64,000 bases of DNA from Microbacterium esteraromaticum (GCF_900163815.1 NZ_FUKO01000020.1:1-64000), one strand, 5' to 3'; positions 1 through 8,885 are shown, numbered from the stretch's first letter. Made by a program: numbers and translations. Notes: a model not told the origin generated them from the letters alone.

Positions 1-2
1 AT

Positions 3-923
3 GACGACCTCCATTCACCTGGTAGGTACGTCGGTCAAACCCGACACGTCGACAAGACGACGACGATGTCTGCGTTGCGGCGGGCGTGGGAGAAACGCCA
101 CGGCAGCGGTTCTGTGATCGGTCTGGCACCGTCTGCGGCTGCCGCTGATGTCCTGGCCGGGGATTTGGGGATCTCGACGGAGAACACGGCGAAGTGGCTC
201 CACGAACACCGCCGCGGCAACTGGAACCTCACACCCGGGCAACTCGTCATCATCGATGAAGCCTCCCTCGCAGGAACCCTCGCGCTCGACACCATCGCCA
301 CCCACGCCGCCGAGGCCGGCGCGAAGGTACTTCTTGTCGGCGACTGGGCGCAGCTCGCGGCCGTGGATGCGGGTGGGGCGTTCGGAATGGTCGTCCGCGA
401 CCGGGACGATGCCCCGGAGCTGACGGATGTGCGCCGCTTCCGCAATGAGTGGGAGAAACACGCCTCCCTCGGCCTGCGCATCGGCGATACCGATGTCATC
501 GACACCTACCTCGACCACGACCGCATCACCCCAGGCGGCTACGAGGACATCCTCGAGCAGGCATACCAGGCATGGCGTGCCGACCTGGCTGCGGGGAAGG
601 CATCGGTGTTGATAGCCGAGACCCTAGACACTGTTTCCGAGCTCAACACCCGCGCCCGCACCGACCGGATCCTCGCAGGCGACGTCGCCCTCGACGGCGT
701 CCGGCTCCATGACGGGAACGAGGCCTCCCGCGGCGACCTCATCATCACAAGACAGAACGACCGCCGACTCGCGCTGGGACGGGGGTGGTTGAAGAACGGC
801 GACCGGTGGACCGTCACCCGCGCCAACGATGACGGATCCCTCACCGTCCGCCGCGCACACTCCAAATGGCGCACCACAATCACTCTCCCTGCCGCGTACG
901 TCACCGAGCACGTCGAGCTGGGG
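3..923 (+). pseudogene. traA: MobF/TraA relaxase-helicase, left fragment (interrupted)
   Basis: This is the helicase part of a conjugative relaxase of the TrwC/TraA family, which nicks oriT and unwinds plasmid or ICE DNA. The start of the gene lies outside the window. A readable RecD-like ATPase begins around base 60: KTTTMSALRR after the P-loop, Walker B LVIIDEAS, then the GDWAQL motif and a downstream RRFRNEW block. The frame runs on to EHVELG and meets a stop at 924-926 that belongs to inserted DNA. The remainder of the gene is at 12003-12960; joined across the TA at 924-925/12001-12002 the frame continues as ELGYAITAHRAQG. The first 60 bases do not give a canonical P-loop (RHVDKT instead of GxxGxGKT), so this gene may have been damaged before or at the window edge. 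Family is clear; loss of function is inferred from the interruption. Confidence 0.85.
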
Positions 924-952
924 TAGCCGAGGTGCCCCAAACACACTCACCT
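898..952. other. attL: attL, left attachment junction of the inserted element
   Basis: The left half is relaxase coding sequence up to base 923. The crossover dinucleotide is TA at 924-925, and the right half is element DNA. Thirteen bases beyond the TA lies the arm AAACACACTCACCT (939-952). It is an imperfect inverted copy (11 of 14) of the arm at the other junction (11974-11987), also 13 bases from its TA. Bases 926-933 (GCCGAGGT) are the exact reverse complement of 11993-12000. Confidence 0.8.
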
Positions 953-1118
953 GTGATCCTGCGCGTGTGCGCAGTTTTAGTCTACTGGCGACTCACGGAC
1001 ATGCCGCCTAAGCGCCGGTGATGCGTTGACCGCACGGAGGTCGCTGGCCTCTCTCCCGGGCGGTCAGCGCACAATGGGAGACTGGGAGAAGACACGTAAC
1101 CGGAGATTGGAGCATGGC

Positions 1119-1634
1119 TTGGCGGTTCCGCAGTCCAAGGCTGAGTTGCTGTACGCCGTCGAGGACGGATACGGCAAGCTTGCCCGCGATCTTGTCCGGG
1201 TGCCCGAGACGCGGGCGCGTGAGATGTCATTGCCAGGGCACAAAGCCGAAACGATGATGAGCCCGGCTGATCTGGTGGCGTATCTGATCGGCTGGAACGA
1301 AACGGTGCTGTCCTGGCACGAGCTGCGGAGCCGTGGGATTGAACCCGAGTTTCCAGCTCCGGGGCTCACGTGGAATCAGCTCGGTGACCTTGCTCAACGC
1401 TTCTACCGCGACTACGCCGACCTGTCGTGGCCCGAGTTGCTTGAGCGTTTCGAGCAAGCGAAGTCCGGCATTGTCTCCCTCATTACCGGACTCAGTGACG
1501 AGGAACTGTATGGAGAGCCCTGGTACGGCAAGTACACGGCAGGCAGGATGATCCAGTTCAACACTTCTTCGCCATACGCCAACGCGCGCCGCCGTATCAG
1601 GGCCTGGCTTCGAGAGCAGTCCACGACCGCGTAG
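1119..1634 (+). CDS. ClbS/DfsB (DUF1706) family four-helix bundle protein
   Basis: The protein belongs to the DUF1706 family, whose best-known member ClbS protects colibactin producers by opening the toxin's cyclopropane warhead. Diagnostic features are the N-terminal VPQSKAELL stretch, a central DLVAYLIGWNE helix and the C-terminal GKYTAGRMIQFNTSSPYANA block. The TTG at 1119 is preferred because GGAG lies six bases upstream (1109-1112) and the 171-residue product then matches the usual family length; an in-frame ATG at 1074 would add 15 residues. It is the first gene inside the element and runs convergent to the relaxase gene, with only four bases between their stops. Most family members have no known substrate, so a specific detoxification role here is a guess. 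Confidence 0.75.
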   Translation: MAVPQSKAELLYAVEDGYGKLARDLVRVPETRAREMSLPGHKAETMMSPADLVAYLIGWNETVLSWHELRSRGIEPEFPAPGLTWNQLGDLAQRFYRDYADLSWPELLERFEQAKSGIVSLITGLSDEELYGEPWYGKYTAGRMIQFNTSSPYANARRRIRAWLREQSTTA

Positions 1635-1638
1635 CGCA

Positions 1639-4600
1639 TCAGAGTCCGCGCCCCGGTCCTTCCCGTCGCGAATTGCTGGGGTGAGAGTCTCGCTCGAACG
1701 GCTCTTGGAGTTGTCGCGCCCGCCTTGCTGCCTGCTGCCGCTTCTGCTCCTGTTCGGCGCGGTTAGCCTCGATGCGCCGGGCGGCGGCGTTGACGGGAAG
1801 GCTGCGGAGTTCGTCGGCCTCGGCGCGGTTCAGGGCGGCTCTCGTGCGGGCGTTCTGGGCGTTACGGTGCGGGTTGGTGGTGCGCATTCCGAACTGGTCG
1901 CGGCGGGCTTCGTCGGCTCCGAGTTCGATGAACAGCAATGCCATACGCTCCTGGCGGTGTCGCTGCTGAGTCATCCTGCGTTCGGCGTGCGCTGCTTCGA
2001 CAGCACGGACGGCATCGCTCACGCGGGGGTCATCCTCGGCTTTCCGTGCCGCTGCCTGCGCCGCCCATGTGTGGAGCCCCAGGCGAGTACGGGGCGGTTC
2101 ATCGCCCCAGCCGTCGCGTACCCACTCCCACTGAGCCTGCGCCTGCTCCTTGGCGGCCTGGTGCTCGGCGCGGACTTTGCGCTTGCCGAATCTGCCGACA
2201 GTCGAGGCTCGAGCACTGGTGGTGGCTTCGTTCTCCACGGCATCGAGGTAGGCCGTGCCGTCCTGCTTTGCTTGTTGAACGAGCGGTCCCGTGAGCTCGG
2301 CGCGCACCTGCTCGGCCGCGACCTCGGCCACGTGGATCGCGGCGGCGTCTTGCTCATCTTCGGCGCGATGCGCGTCGCGTTGGGCATCAAGGCGTGCGGT
2401 GATCCGCTCCCACCTTTCCGCCTGACTCTGGGCGCGCACGGCCTCCCGGTCGAGGCGAGCCAGTTCTTCGGTAACGAGCTTGACTGGGCCATCGGTGATG
2501 AGGCTTCGCACCGCTTCGACGGCTTGGGCGGTGGCGTGATCGAGACCCCGGTCAGCGGGGTCGCGTTCCATCGCCTCAATGAACCGCGCCCGGGCGTCTG
2601 AGATGTTATCAGCGACGACGTGCAGCCGGTTGGTTTCGCGGCCTCTGGTCATGCCGACGTAGACGCCTGCCGCGCTCGTGGCCTCCGACAAGAAGGTGTG
2701 GGAGGTGGTGACGGTTGCGCCCTGGACACCGTACGCGGTCGCCGCGTAGGACAGGTGCGCATGCTCTGCCACATACTCGGATGGGAGGGTGACAGTGCGG
2801 GGGTTCTTGCGGCCACTGCCGACCTCGCGGGCGTAAACGGTGCCGTCATCGGTGACCTGCTGCACGACCCATTGCTGCCGGTTCGCGACTCCAAGCGCGG
2901 TGTCGTTCCTCCGGGTCTGGATCGCATCGCCTCGACCGATGGGGAGGCCATCACTGCCGGTCACCGTCACCGCGTCATCAACCTCGCCACCCTCGATGCG
3001 CCCAGCGCGGATGCGCTCGTTCAACTCGGCGGCTTCATCGTTGGTGGCGACGGTGATGGCTTCGCCGTCGTGGGCATGCTCGGCGATGTGCTCGCGGGCA
3101 TGCTCGTCATCAGCGTGCAACATCACCAGCCCCATCGCGGCGAGCTGGTCGAACACCTTGCCGGGGATGTCGCGGTCACGCATCGACAACGTCAACGCCG
3201 CGTACTCGGCATCGGTGAAGCGGTGCAGCTCGGTCATGTCATAGGTGCGGCCCCCGATCTGCGCGGCCATGTCGAGCACCCCACCACGGCCCACAGCAGG
3301 CAACTGTGCGCGGTCGCCGACGAGCGCGACCGTCGCCCCCACCTCAGCCGTCACAGTCAGGAGGGCGCGGGCGGTGTCTTGGTCGAGCATCCCGGCCTCG
3401 TCGACGAGCACTCGCTCCCCCCGCGACAGTCGCGCGTGCCTCGGCGGGCCGGTGTAGTTCCGTCCGCTGTCAGGGTCGCTGTCGCCGGGGTTGAGGCGTG
3501 TCCATACGCCGTCAGCGTTCCATCGCCATCCGTGCGCGTACACGAGCGCCGCAACCGACGTTGCAGGAACTCCAAGTTCTTCCTCAGCCACCTGCGCGGC
3601 CTTCTTCGTCGGCGCAACCACCCGCGACACTCGGCCGTGCTGAGCGGCCACTTCGATGGCGGTGCGCAGCATCGTCGTCTTCCCGCTACCCGCCGCTCCT
3701 TCCACGATCACCAGCGGATCGGCCGAAGCAACCGCCGCTGCTGCGACCGCCTGCCCTTCATCCAGCCCAGCCGCTTGCGCGGCCTCGGTTATATCCGGGG
3801 GTTCCGGCTCCCGTTGCGGTGTCGCGGCGGTGAGTTGGTCGCGTAGTGCGGTCTCGGCAGCGACCACGCTGAGGCTGGTCAGGTGCGCGACATGCTCCGG
3901 CGCCGCCGCGTCTGGCGGGAGGACGGAGAAGCAATCCGAGACGGCAAGCCCGGTCGCCATAGTGATGAACTCCCGCAACTCAGCGGACGTCGCCTGCACG
4001 CCGTGCTCGGTGATGATCCGAGTGACGTGCTCCTGGATAACGTGCCGTGTCCACGTCGAGGATGCGGCGGCGGTACGGTCCAGTGCCCGCGATGCAACCT
4101 CCCGCACGGTCAGGTCATCCACCGACACCACCGGTAGCACCGTACGGCGTTCAAGGCCTGCGGGGTCGTATCCGGCGTCGCGGAGTTCCTGCATCCACCA
4201 TCGCTCGTTCTTCAGGTCAGCGGGCCTCTTGCCGGGCCGCTGGTGCGTCCACGCGATGCCCTGCAACCGCGCCGTCATCACCGGGCCAAGCGCCTCGCCC
4301 GGATGCTGGGCTTCCCATTCGGCTTCGAGCCGGTCGAGATTCCGTCTGATCTGCGCCGACCGCTTCGACATCACCGCGTTGAACGGCTCCAACTCGGTCA
4401 CCTCACCGCTGGCCGGATTCAGAGTCAGGCCGTGCTCGGCGAGCGTGCGCGCGAGCTGTGGGTGCGCGGCAATCACCGCCGCACCCAACGCGCGGATCGC
4501 GCCCTGCTGCTTGAACAACGCGGCAGTATCCAGCGCCCGCCACTTTCCAGCCGCCCACACCCGCGTGCCGATCTGCATGTGGATATGCCGGTGCGGATCA

Positions 4601-5097
4601 CCCGCACGCGAGGTCTTGTGCCGGATGCCGACGACCTGCATGCTCTCGATGGGCACGACCTCTCGCGCCTGACGAGAGCCGACCCTGGTCACGGAGTGCT
4701 GGCCGAGCCACCGCCGTATCTCTGAGAGAGCGTCCTGCTGGGCGGCGTCCAGCGCTGCCGACACGTCGGGGTGGAGGGCGGCGGCTACCGACAAGCTCTT
4801 GGGGGCGTTGATCGTCATCTCCGCGAACAACGGCGACCCCTTCGCGCCCTCGGTGGCCGTGCGTGGGGTGCCCATCAACTCCTCGGTGACGGGGTTGGTC
4901 CAGTCCACCCATCCCTCGTACTCGTCCGCCGCGAGCGATCGGGTGGCGGTGACCTCGCCTCTGCCGTCGAGCACCGCATACTCAGCCACCGCGTTGTCAG
5001 CGCCGAGGTAGTACTCGTCAGCGCGGGAGCGGTCGGCCTCGACATAGCGGCGCGCGGCAGCACCGCTGCCGCGGAACAGGATCACCCCGCCCTTCAC
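1639..5097 (-). CDS. traA: MobF (TrwC/TraA) relaxase-helicase of the inserted element
   Basis: This bifunctional protein nicks the element's transfer origin and unwinds the transferred strand. The relaxase domain shows the metal-binding histidine motif HRHIHM (about residues 169-174) followed by a typical RVWAAGKWRALD segment. The helicase half has Walker A GAAGSGKTT (about 467-475), Walker B VLVDEAGM, GDRAQLPAVGRGG, the SYAATAYGVQGATV motif and VGMTRGRE. A long charged, glutamine- and arginine-rich tail ends the protein. The GTG at 5097 is chosen because GGGAGG sits just upstream; a longer frame from ATG 5166 would run through palindromes that look non-coding. With this start it has 1152 residues. 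It is complete, unlike the relaxase that the element interrupts, and has only distant similarity to it. Confidence 0.9.
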   Translation of the reverse strand: MKGGVILFRGSGAAARRYVEADRSRADEYYLGADNAVAEYAVLDGRGEVTATRSLAADEYEGWVDWTNPVTEELMGTPRTATEGAKGSPLFAEMTINAPKSLSVAAALHPDVSAALDAAQQDALSEIRRWLGQHSVTRVGSRQAREVVPIESMQVVGIRHKTSRAGDPHRHIHMQIGTRVWAAGKWRALDTAALFKQQGAIRALGAAVIAAHPQLARTLAEHGLTLNPASGEVTELEPFNAVMSKRSAQIRRNLDRLEAEWEAQHPGEALGPVMTARLQGIAWTHQRPGKRPADLKNERWWMQELRDAGYDPAGLERRTVLPVVSVDDLTVREVASRALDRTAAASSTWTRHVIQEHVTRIITEHGVQATSAELREFITMATGLAVSDCFSVLPPDAAAPEHVAHLTSLSVVAAETALRDQLTAATPQREPEPPDITEAAQAAGLDEGQAVAAAAVASADPLVIVEGAAGSGKTTMLRTAIEVAAQHGRVSRVVAPTKKAAQVAEEELGVPATSVAALVYAHGWRWNADGVWTRLNPGDSDPDSGRNYTGPPRHARLSRGERVLVDEAGMLDQDTARALLTVTAEVGATVALVGDRAQLPAVGRGGVLDMAAQIGGRTYDMTELHRFTDAEYAALTLSMRDRDIPGKVFDQLAAMGLVMLHADDEHAREHIAEHAHDGEAITVATNDEAAELNERIRAGRIEGGEVDDAVTVTGSDGLPIGRGDAIQTRRNDTALGVANRQQWVVQQVTDDGTVYAREVGSGRKNPRTVTLPSEYVAEHAHLSYAATAYGVQGATVTTSHTFLSEATSAAGVYVGMTRGRETNRLHVVADNISDARARFIEAMERDPADRGLDHATAQAVEAVRSLITDGPVKLVTEELARLDREAVRAQSQAERWERITARLDAQRDAHRAEDEQDAAAIHVAEVAAEQVRAELTGPLVQQAKQDGTAYLDAVENEATTSARASTVGRFGKRKVRAEHQAAKEQAQAQWEWVRDGWGDEPPRTRLGLHTWAAQAAARKAEDDPRVSDAVRAVEAAHAERRMTQQRHRQERMALLFIELGADEARRDQFGMRTTNPHRNAQNARTRAALNRAEADELRSLPVNAAARRIEANRAEQEQKRQQAARRARQLQEPFERDSHPSNSRREGPGRGL

Positions 5098-5180
5098 CCT
5101 GGCCTCCCTCATGAGTCGTCTCATGAGGAAGGTGCGCACCACGGCCCCGCCGTGGCATACGTGCATTCATTCATTCGGGA
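5098..5180. other. oriT: Candidate oriT region next to the relaxase gene
   Basis: The segment upstream of the relaxase start holds two copies of the palindrome CTCATGAG (5108-5115 and 5120-5127) four bases apart. It also has a hairpin CCACGG/CCGTGG (5139-5144 and 5150-5155) and three tandem ATTC units around 5164-5175. MobF transfer origins commonly sit beside the relaxase gene and contain such repeats. No nic site can be recognised, so the assignment is inference. Confidence 0.35.
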
Positions 5181-5231
5181 GAGAAGGGTGTCGCTGCAAA
5201 GTGGTTGGGGGCTCGCCTGTTCGGGTGATGC

Positions 5232-6611
5232 TCAGGCGAGGATCTGGGCGAGTTGCCTGATTCCTTGGGTGATTTGGGCGGGGGTGGCTGCGCCGTAGGA
5301 GAAGCGGAGGAATGGAGCCGGGGGTTCGTTGACGAAGAAGTGTCGCCCGTCTCCGACGAGTACTCCTGCGGTGTAGGCATCCGCGCTGATCTGTCGAGTG
5401 TTGGCACCGTGCGGCAGCCGGGCCCAGAGGTGAATGCCTCCGCTTGGCACGCCCTGGATGCGAACACTTGGCAGGGTCTGGCGGATCGTAGCGGTGAGGA
5501 CATCACGGCGTTCGGCGAGCTCGGCGCTCAGGTGTTTCAAATGCCGTGGCCAGATGTTCGAGGTCAACAGGCTCAAAGCGATTTCCTGCACCATCGGTGC
5601 GACGCAGAGATCGTCGGCAGTGCGGGAGGCGCGGAGTCGGTCACCGGCGGGGCCGCGCGCGATCACAGCACCGAGCCGGAGTCCCGGCGAGGCGGGCTTC
5701 GAGAGCGTGGTGACGGTGACAACGTGGCCGTTGGGGTCTTCGGCGATGAGCGGCGGCGGGGTGCGTCCGTCGATGCCGAGGTTCCTGGCCCAGTCGTCTT
5801 CGATGATGAATGCCCCGTGCTGTGCTGCGAGGTCGAGTACCTGTGTGCGGCGCTCCGGACTGAGCACCGCGCCGGTCGGGTTCGCGTAACTAGGCTGGAG
5901 GTAGATCACGCGGGCTCGGGTACGTTCGAGTTCGTCGGCGAGGCGCTCGACTATGACCCCGTCGTTATCGGCGGGCACGGATGCGATGGTGAGGCCCGCG
6001 CTTTGCGCGGCAAGGATCGCGCCGGGATAGCTCGGGCTCTCAGTGATCACGGTCGAGCCCGGTTCTGCGAGGGTACGCATCGTGAACACAAGGCCCTGCT
6101 GTCCGCCGGAGACGATGAGCACATCGCCTGGGTCGGCCCGATACTCGGCGGCGAGTACGCGCCGCAGTTCAGGCGACCCCGCAGGCGGGGTCATCATCCA
6201 GGCCCGATTGTTCTTGGCGGCGCGAGAGCCGATGCGGTGGAACTCCTCGGTTGGCAGGAGTTCGGGCGCGAGGTAGCCCCAGGAGAGCGGGATGTGGTCA
6301 GGGGTCCCGTATCCGCCGAGGCGTGAGGCGCGGTCGGCGTCAACACGGGCGGGGCCGAGGGCCTGTGACTGCCAGGCAAAGTCTGGCTCGGCAAGCTGCC
6401 TGCGCTCGGCGACGAACGTGCCTCTGCCGGGCTCGGGTCGCACTATCCCCAGCGCGCTGAGTTCCGAGAGGGCGGCGGAGACCGTGGCGGCGCTCGCCTG
6501 GAACTCTTTCGAAAGCTCCCGCACTCCGGGCAGCTTCTCTCCAGCGGGTGACGCCGCGACCCGTTGGTGCAGTCGAGTCGCAATCTCGGACGCTCTGTTA
6601 TCATTGAACAT
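5232..6611 (-). CDS. MocR/PdxR-type regulator (GntR HTH fused to aminotransferase domain)
   Basis: A GntR winged-helix domain (about residues 5-70, with GVRELSKEFQASAATVSAAL and the PEPGRGTFV wing) is fused to a fold-type-I aminotransferase domain. The latter keeps LSGGQQ-like VSGGQQGL, the YANPTG loop and a PLP lysine in TTLSKPASPG (K305). MocR proteins are transcription factors that sense PLP or amino compounds rather than enzymes. The gene is divergent from the BenE-type transporter at 6693, with 81 bp between the starts, so it probably controls that gene and itself. Length (459) is normal for the family. The effector cannot be read from the sequence. Confidence 0.88.
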   Translation of the reverse strand: MFNDNRASEIATRLHQRVAASPAGEKLPGVRELSKEFQASAATVSAALSELSALGIVRPEPGRGTFVAERRQLAEPDFAWQSQALGPARVDADRASRLGGYGTPDHIPLSWGYLAPELLPTEEFHRIGSRAAKNNRAWMMTPPAGSPELRRVLAAEYRADPGDVLIVSGGQQGLVFTMRTLAEPGSTVITESPSYPGAILAAQSAGLTIASVPADNDGVIVERLADELERTRARVIYLQPSYANPTGAVLSPERRTQVLDLAAQHGAFIIEDDWARNLGIDGRTPPPLIAEDPNGHVVTVTTLSKPASPGLRLGAVIARGPAGDRLRASRTADDLCVAPMVQEIALSLLTSNIWPRHLKHLSAELAERRDVLTATIRQTLPSVRIQGVPSGGIHLWARLPHGANTRQISADAYTAGVLVGDGRHFFVNEPPAPFLRFSYGAATPAQITQGIRQLAQILA

Positions 6612-6692
6612 GAAGCTAGTAGATAACGTTACTCGCTATTTGGCAAGTCCGTTACGCCCTTGCTCGGTTCTAGTTGCCGAGGCATCGCGGGT
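6612..6692. promoter_or_regulatory. Divergent promoter with CGTTAC direct repeats
   Basis: The short region between the MocR regulator and the transporter contains a palindrome TAACGTTA (6624-6631) and two direct CGTTAC copies (6627-6632 and 6650-6655) whose starts are 23 bp apart, about two helical turns. MocR proteins often bind direct repeats in such divergent promoters. Assignment as an operator is inference. Confidence 0.45.
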
Positions 6693-7919
6693 ATGAGCCG
6701 GGTAGCTGTTGTTCTGCGAGACGTATCCGTCTCTGCCGTGGTTGCCGGGTTCCTCTCCGCGCTCATCAACTTTGCCGGGCCTTTCCTGATCGTGCTCGAA
6801 GCGACCCGAGCGGCGGGCCTCGACGAAGCACAGACTGCTTCCTGGGTGTGGGCGCTGTCGATCGGCAACGGCCTATGCAGCATCGTGCTCAGCCTCTTCA
6901 CCCGCATCCCGGTCATCGTGGCGTGGTCGACCCCGGGAGCCGCGCTGCTCATTGCCTCCTTGGGCGGCTTCTCGTTCGCCGAGGCGGTGGGGGCATTTCT
7001 CGTGGCGTCGGTCGCAGCGGCGATTGTGGGGTTCACGGGCTGGTTCGGATGGTTGCTCTCCAAGGTGCCCGGCCCGGTGTTACAGGCGCTGCTTGCTGGC
7101 ATCCTGCTTCCCTTTGTCGTGGCCGCAGCGGGAGCGTTCGCAAGTGCTCCGCTGATCGCGGGCAGCATCGTGGTCACCTTCTTTCTCGGTAAGCGCTTCT
7201 TCGACCGTTTCGCGGTGCTGGCCGCTCTCATTGCGGGCTTGGCAATGACCTGGGCCACCGGATCGTTCCACGAGGTGCCCCCTTCGCTCACGCTGGGTGG
7301 CCCGGTGTTCACGATGCCCACCTTCACGCCTGCTGCGCTGGTGAGTGTCGCGCTGCCGCTGTTCATCGTCACGATGGCGTCGCAGAACGCGCCCGGCCTC
7401 GCGCTGCTGCACTCCCAGGGCTACAAGCCAAATGACCGCCTGCTCGTGGGCACGATTTCCGCAGTGTCGGCAGCCTTGGCACCGTTCGGTGCACACGGCA
7501 TCAACCTCGGCGCGATCACCGCGGCAATCGCGCTCGGGCCGGAATCTCACCCCGACCGGGCCAAACGCTACATCGCCGGCCTCTCGGGTGGCCTCACCTA
7601 TCTAGTGATCGGCTCTTTCGGAGGCGTCCTAGTCGCAGGCTTCCAGGCGATCCCTAGCGAAACCGTTGCTGTCGTTGCCGCCGTTGCGCTGTTGGGTTCC
7701 GCACTCACAGCGCTCACCGGCGCGATGAGCGGGGACGCCCGCACGGGCCTCGCCGCGATCACGACCCTCGCAGTCACCATGTCGGGAGTCGTCATCCTCA
7801 GCGTGGGCGCGGCCTTCTGGGGCCTGCTGGCAGGCAGCGCCGTCTACCTCGTGCTCACCCCACGTCGGGAGCGCGCCCGACAGCCCAACGAGGGAGAGGA
7901 GGCCGCTGTGACCCGATAA
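6693..7919 (+). CDS. BenE-family (benzoate/H+ symporter type) membrane transporter
   Basis: The protein is a hydrophobic transporter of about 11-12 membrane helices. Family-typical stretches include SALINFAGPFLIVLEA near the N-terminus, IPVIVAWSTPGAALLI, and the PLFIVTMASQNAPGLALL segment. BenE proteins import benzoate-like or purine-like solutes with protons. The ATG at 6693 starts the natural N-terminus MSRVAVVLRD; an upstream in-frame ATG at 6660 would lie in the promoter. The divergent MocR regulator suggests substrate-dependent expression, possibly of an amine or vitamin B6-related compound. It is cargo of the inserted element. Substrate is unknown. Confidence 0.82.
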   Translation: MSRVAVVLRDVSVSAVVAGFLSALINFAGPFLIVLEATRAAGLDEAQTASWVWALSIGNGLCSIVLSLFTRIPVIVAWSTPGAALLIASLGGFSFAEAVGAFLVASVAAAIVGFTGWFGWLLSKVPGPVLQALLAGILLPFVVAAAGAFASAPLIAGSIVVTFFLGKRFFDRFAVLAALIAGLAMTWATGSFHEVPPSLTLGGPVFTMPTFTPAALVSVALPLFIVTMASQNAPGLALLHSQGYKPNDRLLVGTISAVSAALAPFGAHGINLGAITAAIALGPESHPDRAKRYIAGLSGGLTYLVIGSFGGVLVAGFQAIPSETVAVVAAVALLGSALTALTGAMSGDARTGLAAITTLAVTMSGVVILSVGAAFWGLLAGSAVYLVLTPRRERARQPNEGEEAAVTR

Positions 7920-8024
7920 GCGAGCATCCACCATTCCACTTCGAGGAGTAGGCGCACACCACAGAATTCCCCCGCAGGACGCGGAAGCGCCGGCTCTCCA
8001 TCTCAAGCATTCAAGGACACATCA

Positions 8025-8489
8025 ATGACTACCAAGATCGCACCGACCATTCGCTTTCTCACACCCACTGATGAGAATCAGTGGCGCGTCCTCTTCCGCG
8101 CCTACCGGGAGTTCTACAAGCTCGAAGAATCCGAAGAGGTCGTCTCCCGCGCGTGGGGATGGTTCATGGATCCGACCCACGAGTGCAAGGCACTCGTAGC
8201 CGAAGCCGACGGAGAAATCCTGGGCTTCGCGCACCATCACCGTTTCTCGTCACCCTACACCGGCACGAGTCACATCTTCCTCGATGACCTCTTCACCGTG
8301 CCCGTAGCTCGTGGTCGCGGTGTCGGGCGGGCGCTCATCGGACGTCTCACAGACATGGCCGCTGCTGAGGGGCGCGCTGGGGTGCAGTGGATGACGGCAG
8401 AAGATAACCACCAGGCGCAGGCTCTTTACAACACCCTGGCCGCACGAACCGCCTGGGTGACCTACGAGGCCGAGCCGACATCCGAATGA
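8025..8489 (+). CDS. GNAT family N-acetyltransferase
   Basis: This 154-residue protein has the GNAT fold. An N-terminal variable region is followed by a beta-strand pair, the LDDLFTVPVARGRGVGRALI acetyl-CoA-binding motif A (about residues 85-104) and a C-terminal WMTAEDNHQAQALYNTLA segment typical of motif B. The acceptor substrate cannot be deduced. It follows the transporter by 105 bp and ends the recognisable cargo block. It could be a small-molecule detoxifying enzyme such as an amine acetyltransferase; that is a guess from the family. Confidence 0.85.
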   Translation: MTTKIAPTIRFLTPTDENQWRVLFRAYREFYKLEESEEVVSRAWGWFMDPTHECKALVAEADGEILGFAHHHRFSSPYTGTSHIFLDDLFTVPVARGRGVGRALIGRLTDMAAAEGRAGVQWMTAEDNHQAQALYNTLAARTAWVTYEAEPTSE

Positions 8490-8528
8490 TGACCCTGTGC
8501 TCAGCAGGCGCGCCAGTCACCCGAGGCG

Positions 8529-8885
8529 TTGCAGATAACGACTCCATCAACGCCCGGTTCCCTTGCAGATGAAACCGCGGCAGAACGATGGCAGCGAGCG
8601 CAATCCACGCAGTCACAAGCAGCCGTAACGCCGGGAGGCTCCTACGACTGCGTGAGATTATTGCTCGTCCGCAACGGCTCACTGACCCTCGATGCCAGCC
8701 GCGCCAGCACCAGCTTCGCTAAGCCCAGCGACGCGGTGCTGGTCGCGGCTGGCGCACCCGCTTATTCTTCATATGCCAGGCGCGATACCCGCTTTCCGTC
8801 GTACGAACATGCCGCACGCGTCGCGTATCCCACGGTGAAGACCGTTCTCTTCCATTCGCGACGGTGCTCGACGACAAGGCCCTGA
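8529..8885 (+). pseudogene. Possible remnant of an AraC-type regulator N-terminal domain
   Basis: The middle of this frame (YDCVRLLLVRNGSLTLD followed by PSDAVLVAAGAPAYSS) resembles the cupin-like effector domain of AraC-type regulators as found on actinobacterial plasmids. The similarity stops around base 8790, and no C-terminal HTH domain follows in any frame. I read it as a truncated, non-functional piece. A short real protein is possible but less likely. Confidence 0.3.

Noticed and set aside
1681..4725. Several long plus-strand frames opposite the element's relaxase
   Set aside because: They are antisense shadows; the minus frame shows relaxase histidines and helicase motifs throughout.
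5098..5166. Relaxase start at ATG 5166
   Set aside because: The extra 23 residues are encoded by palindromes and lack a ribosome binding site, while GTG 5097 has GGGAGG at good spacing.
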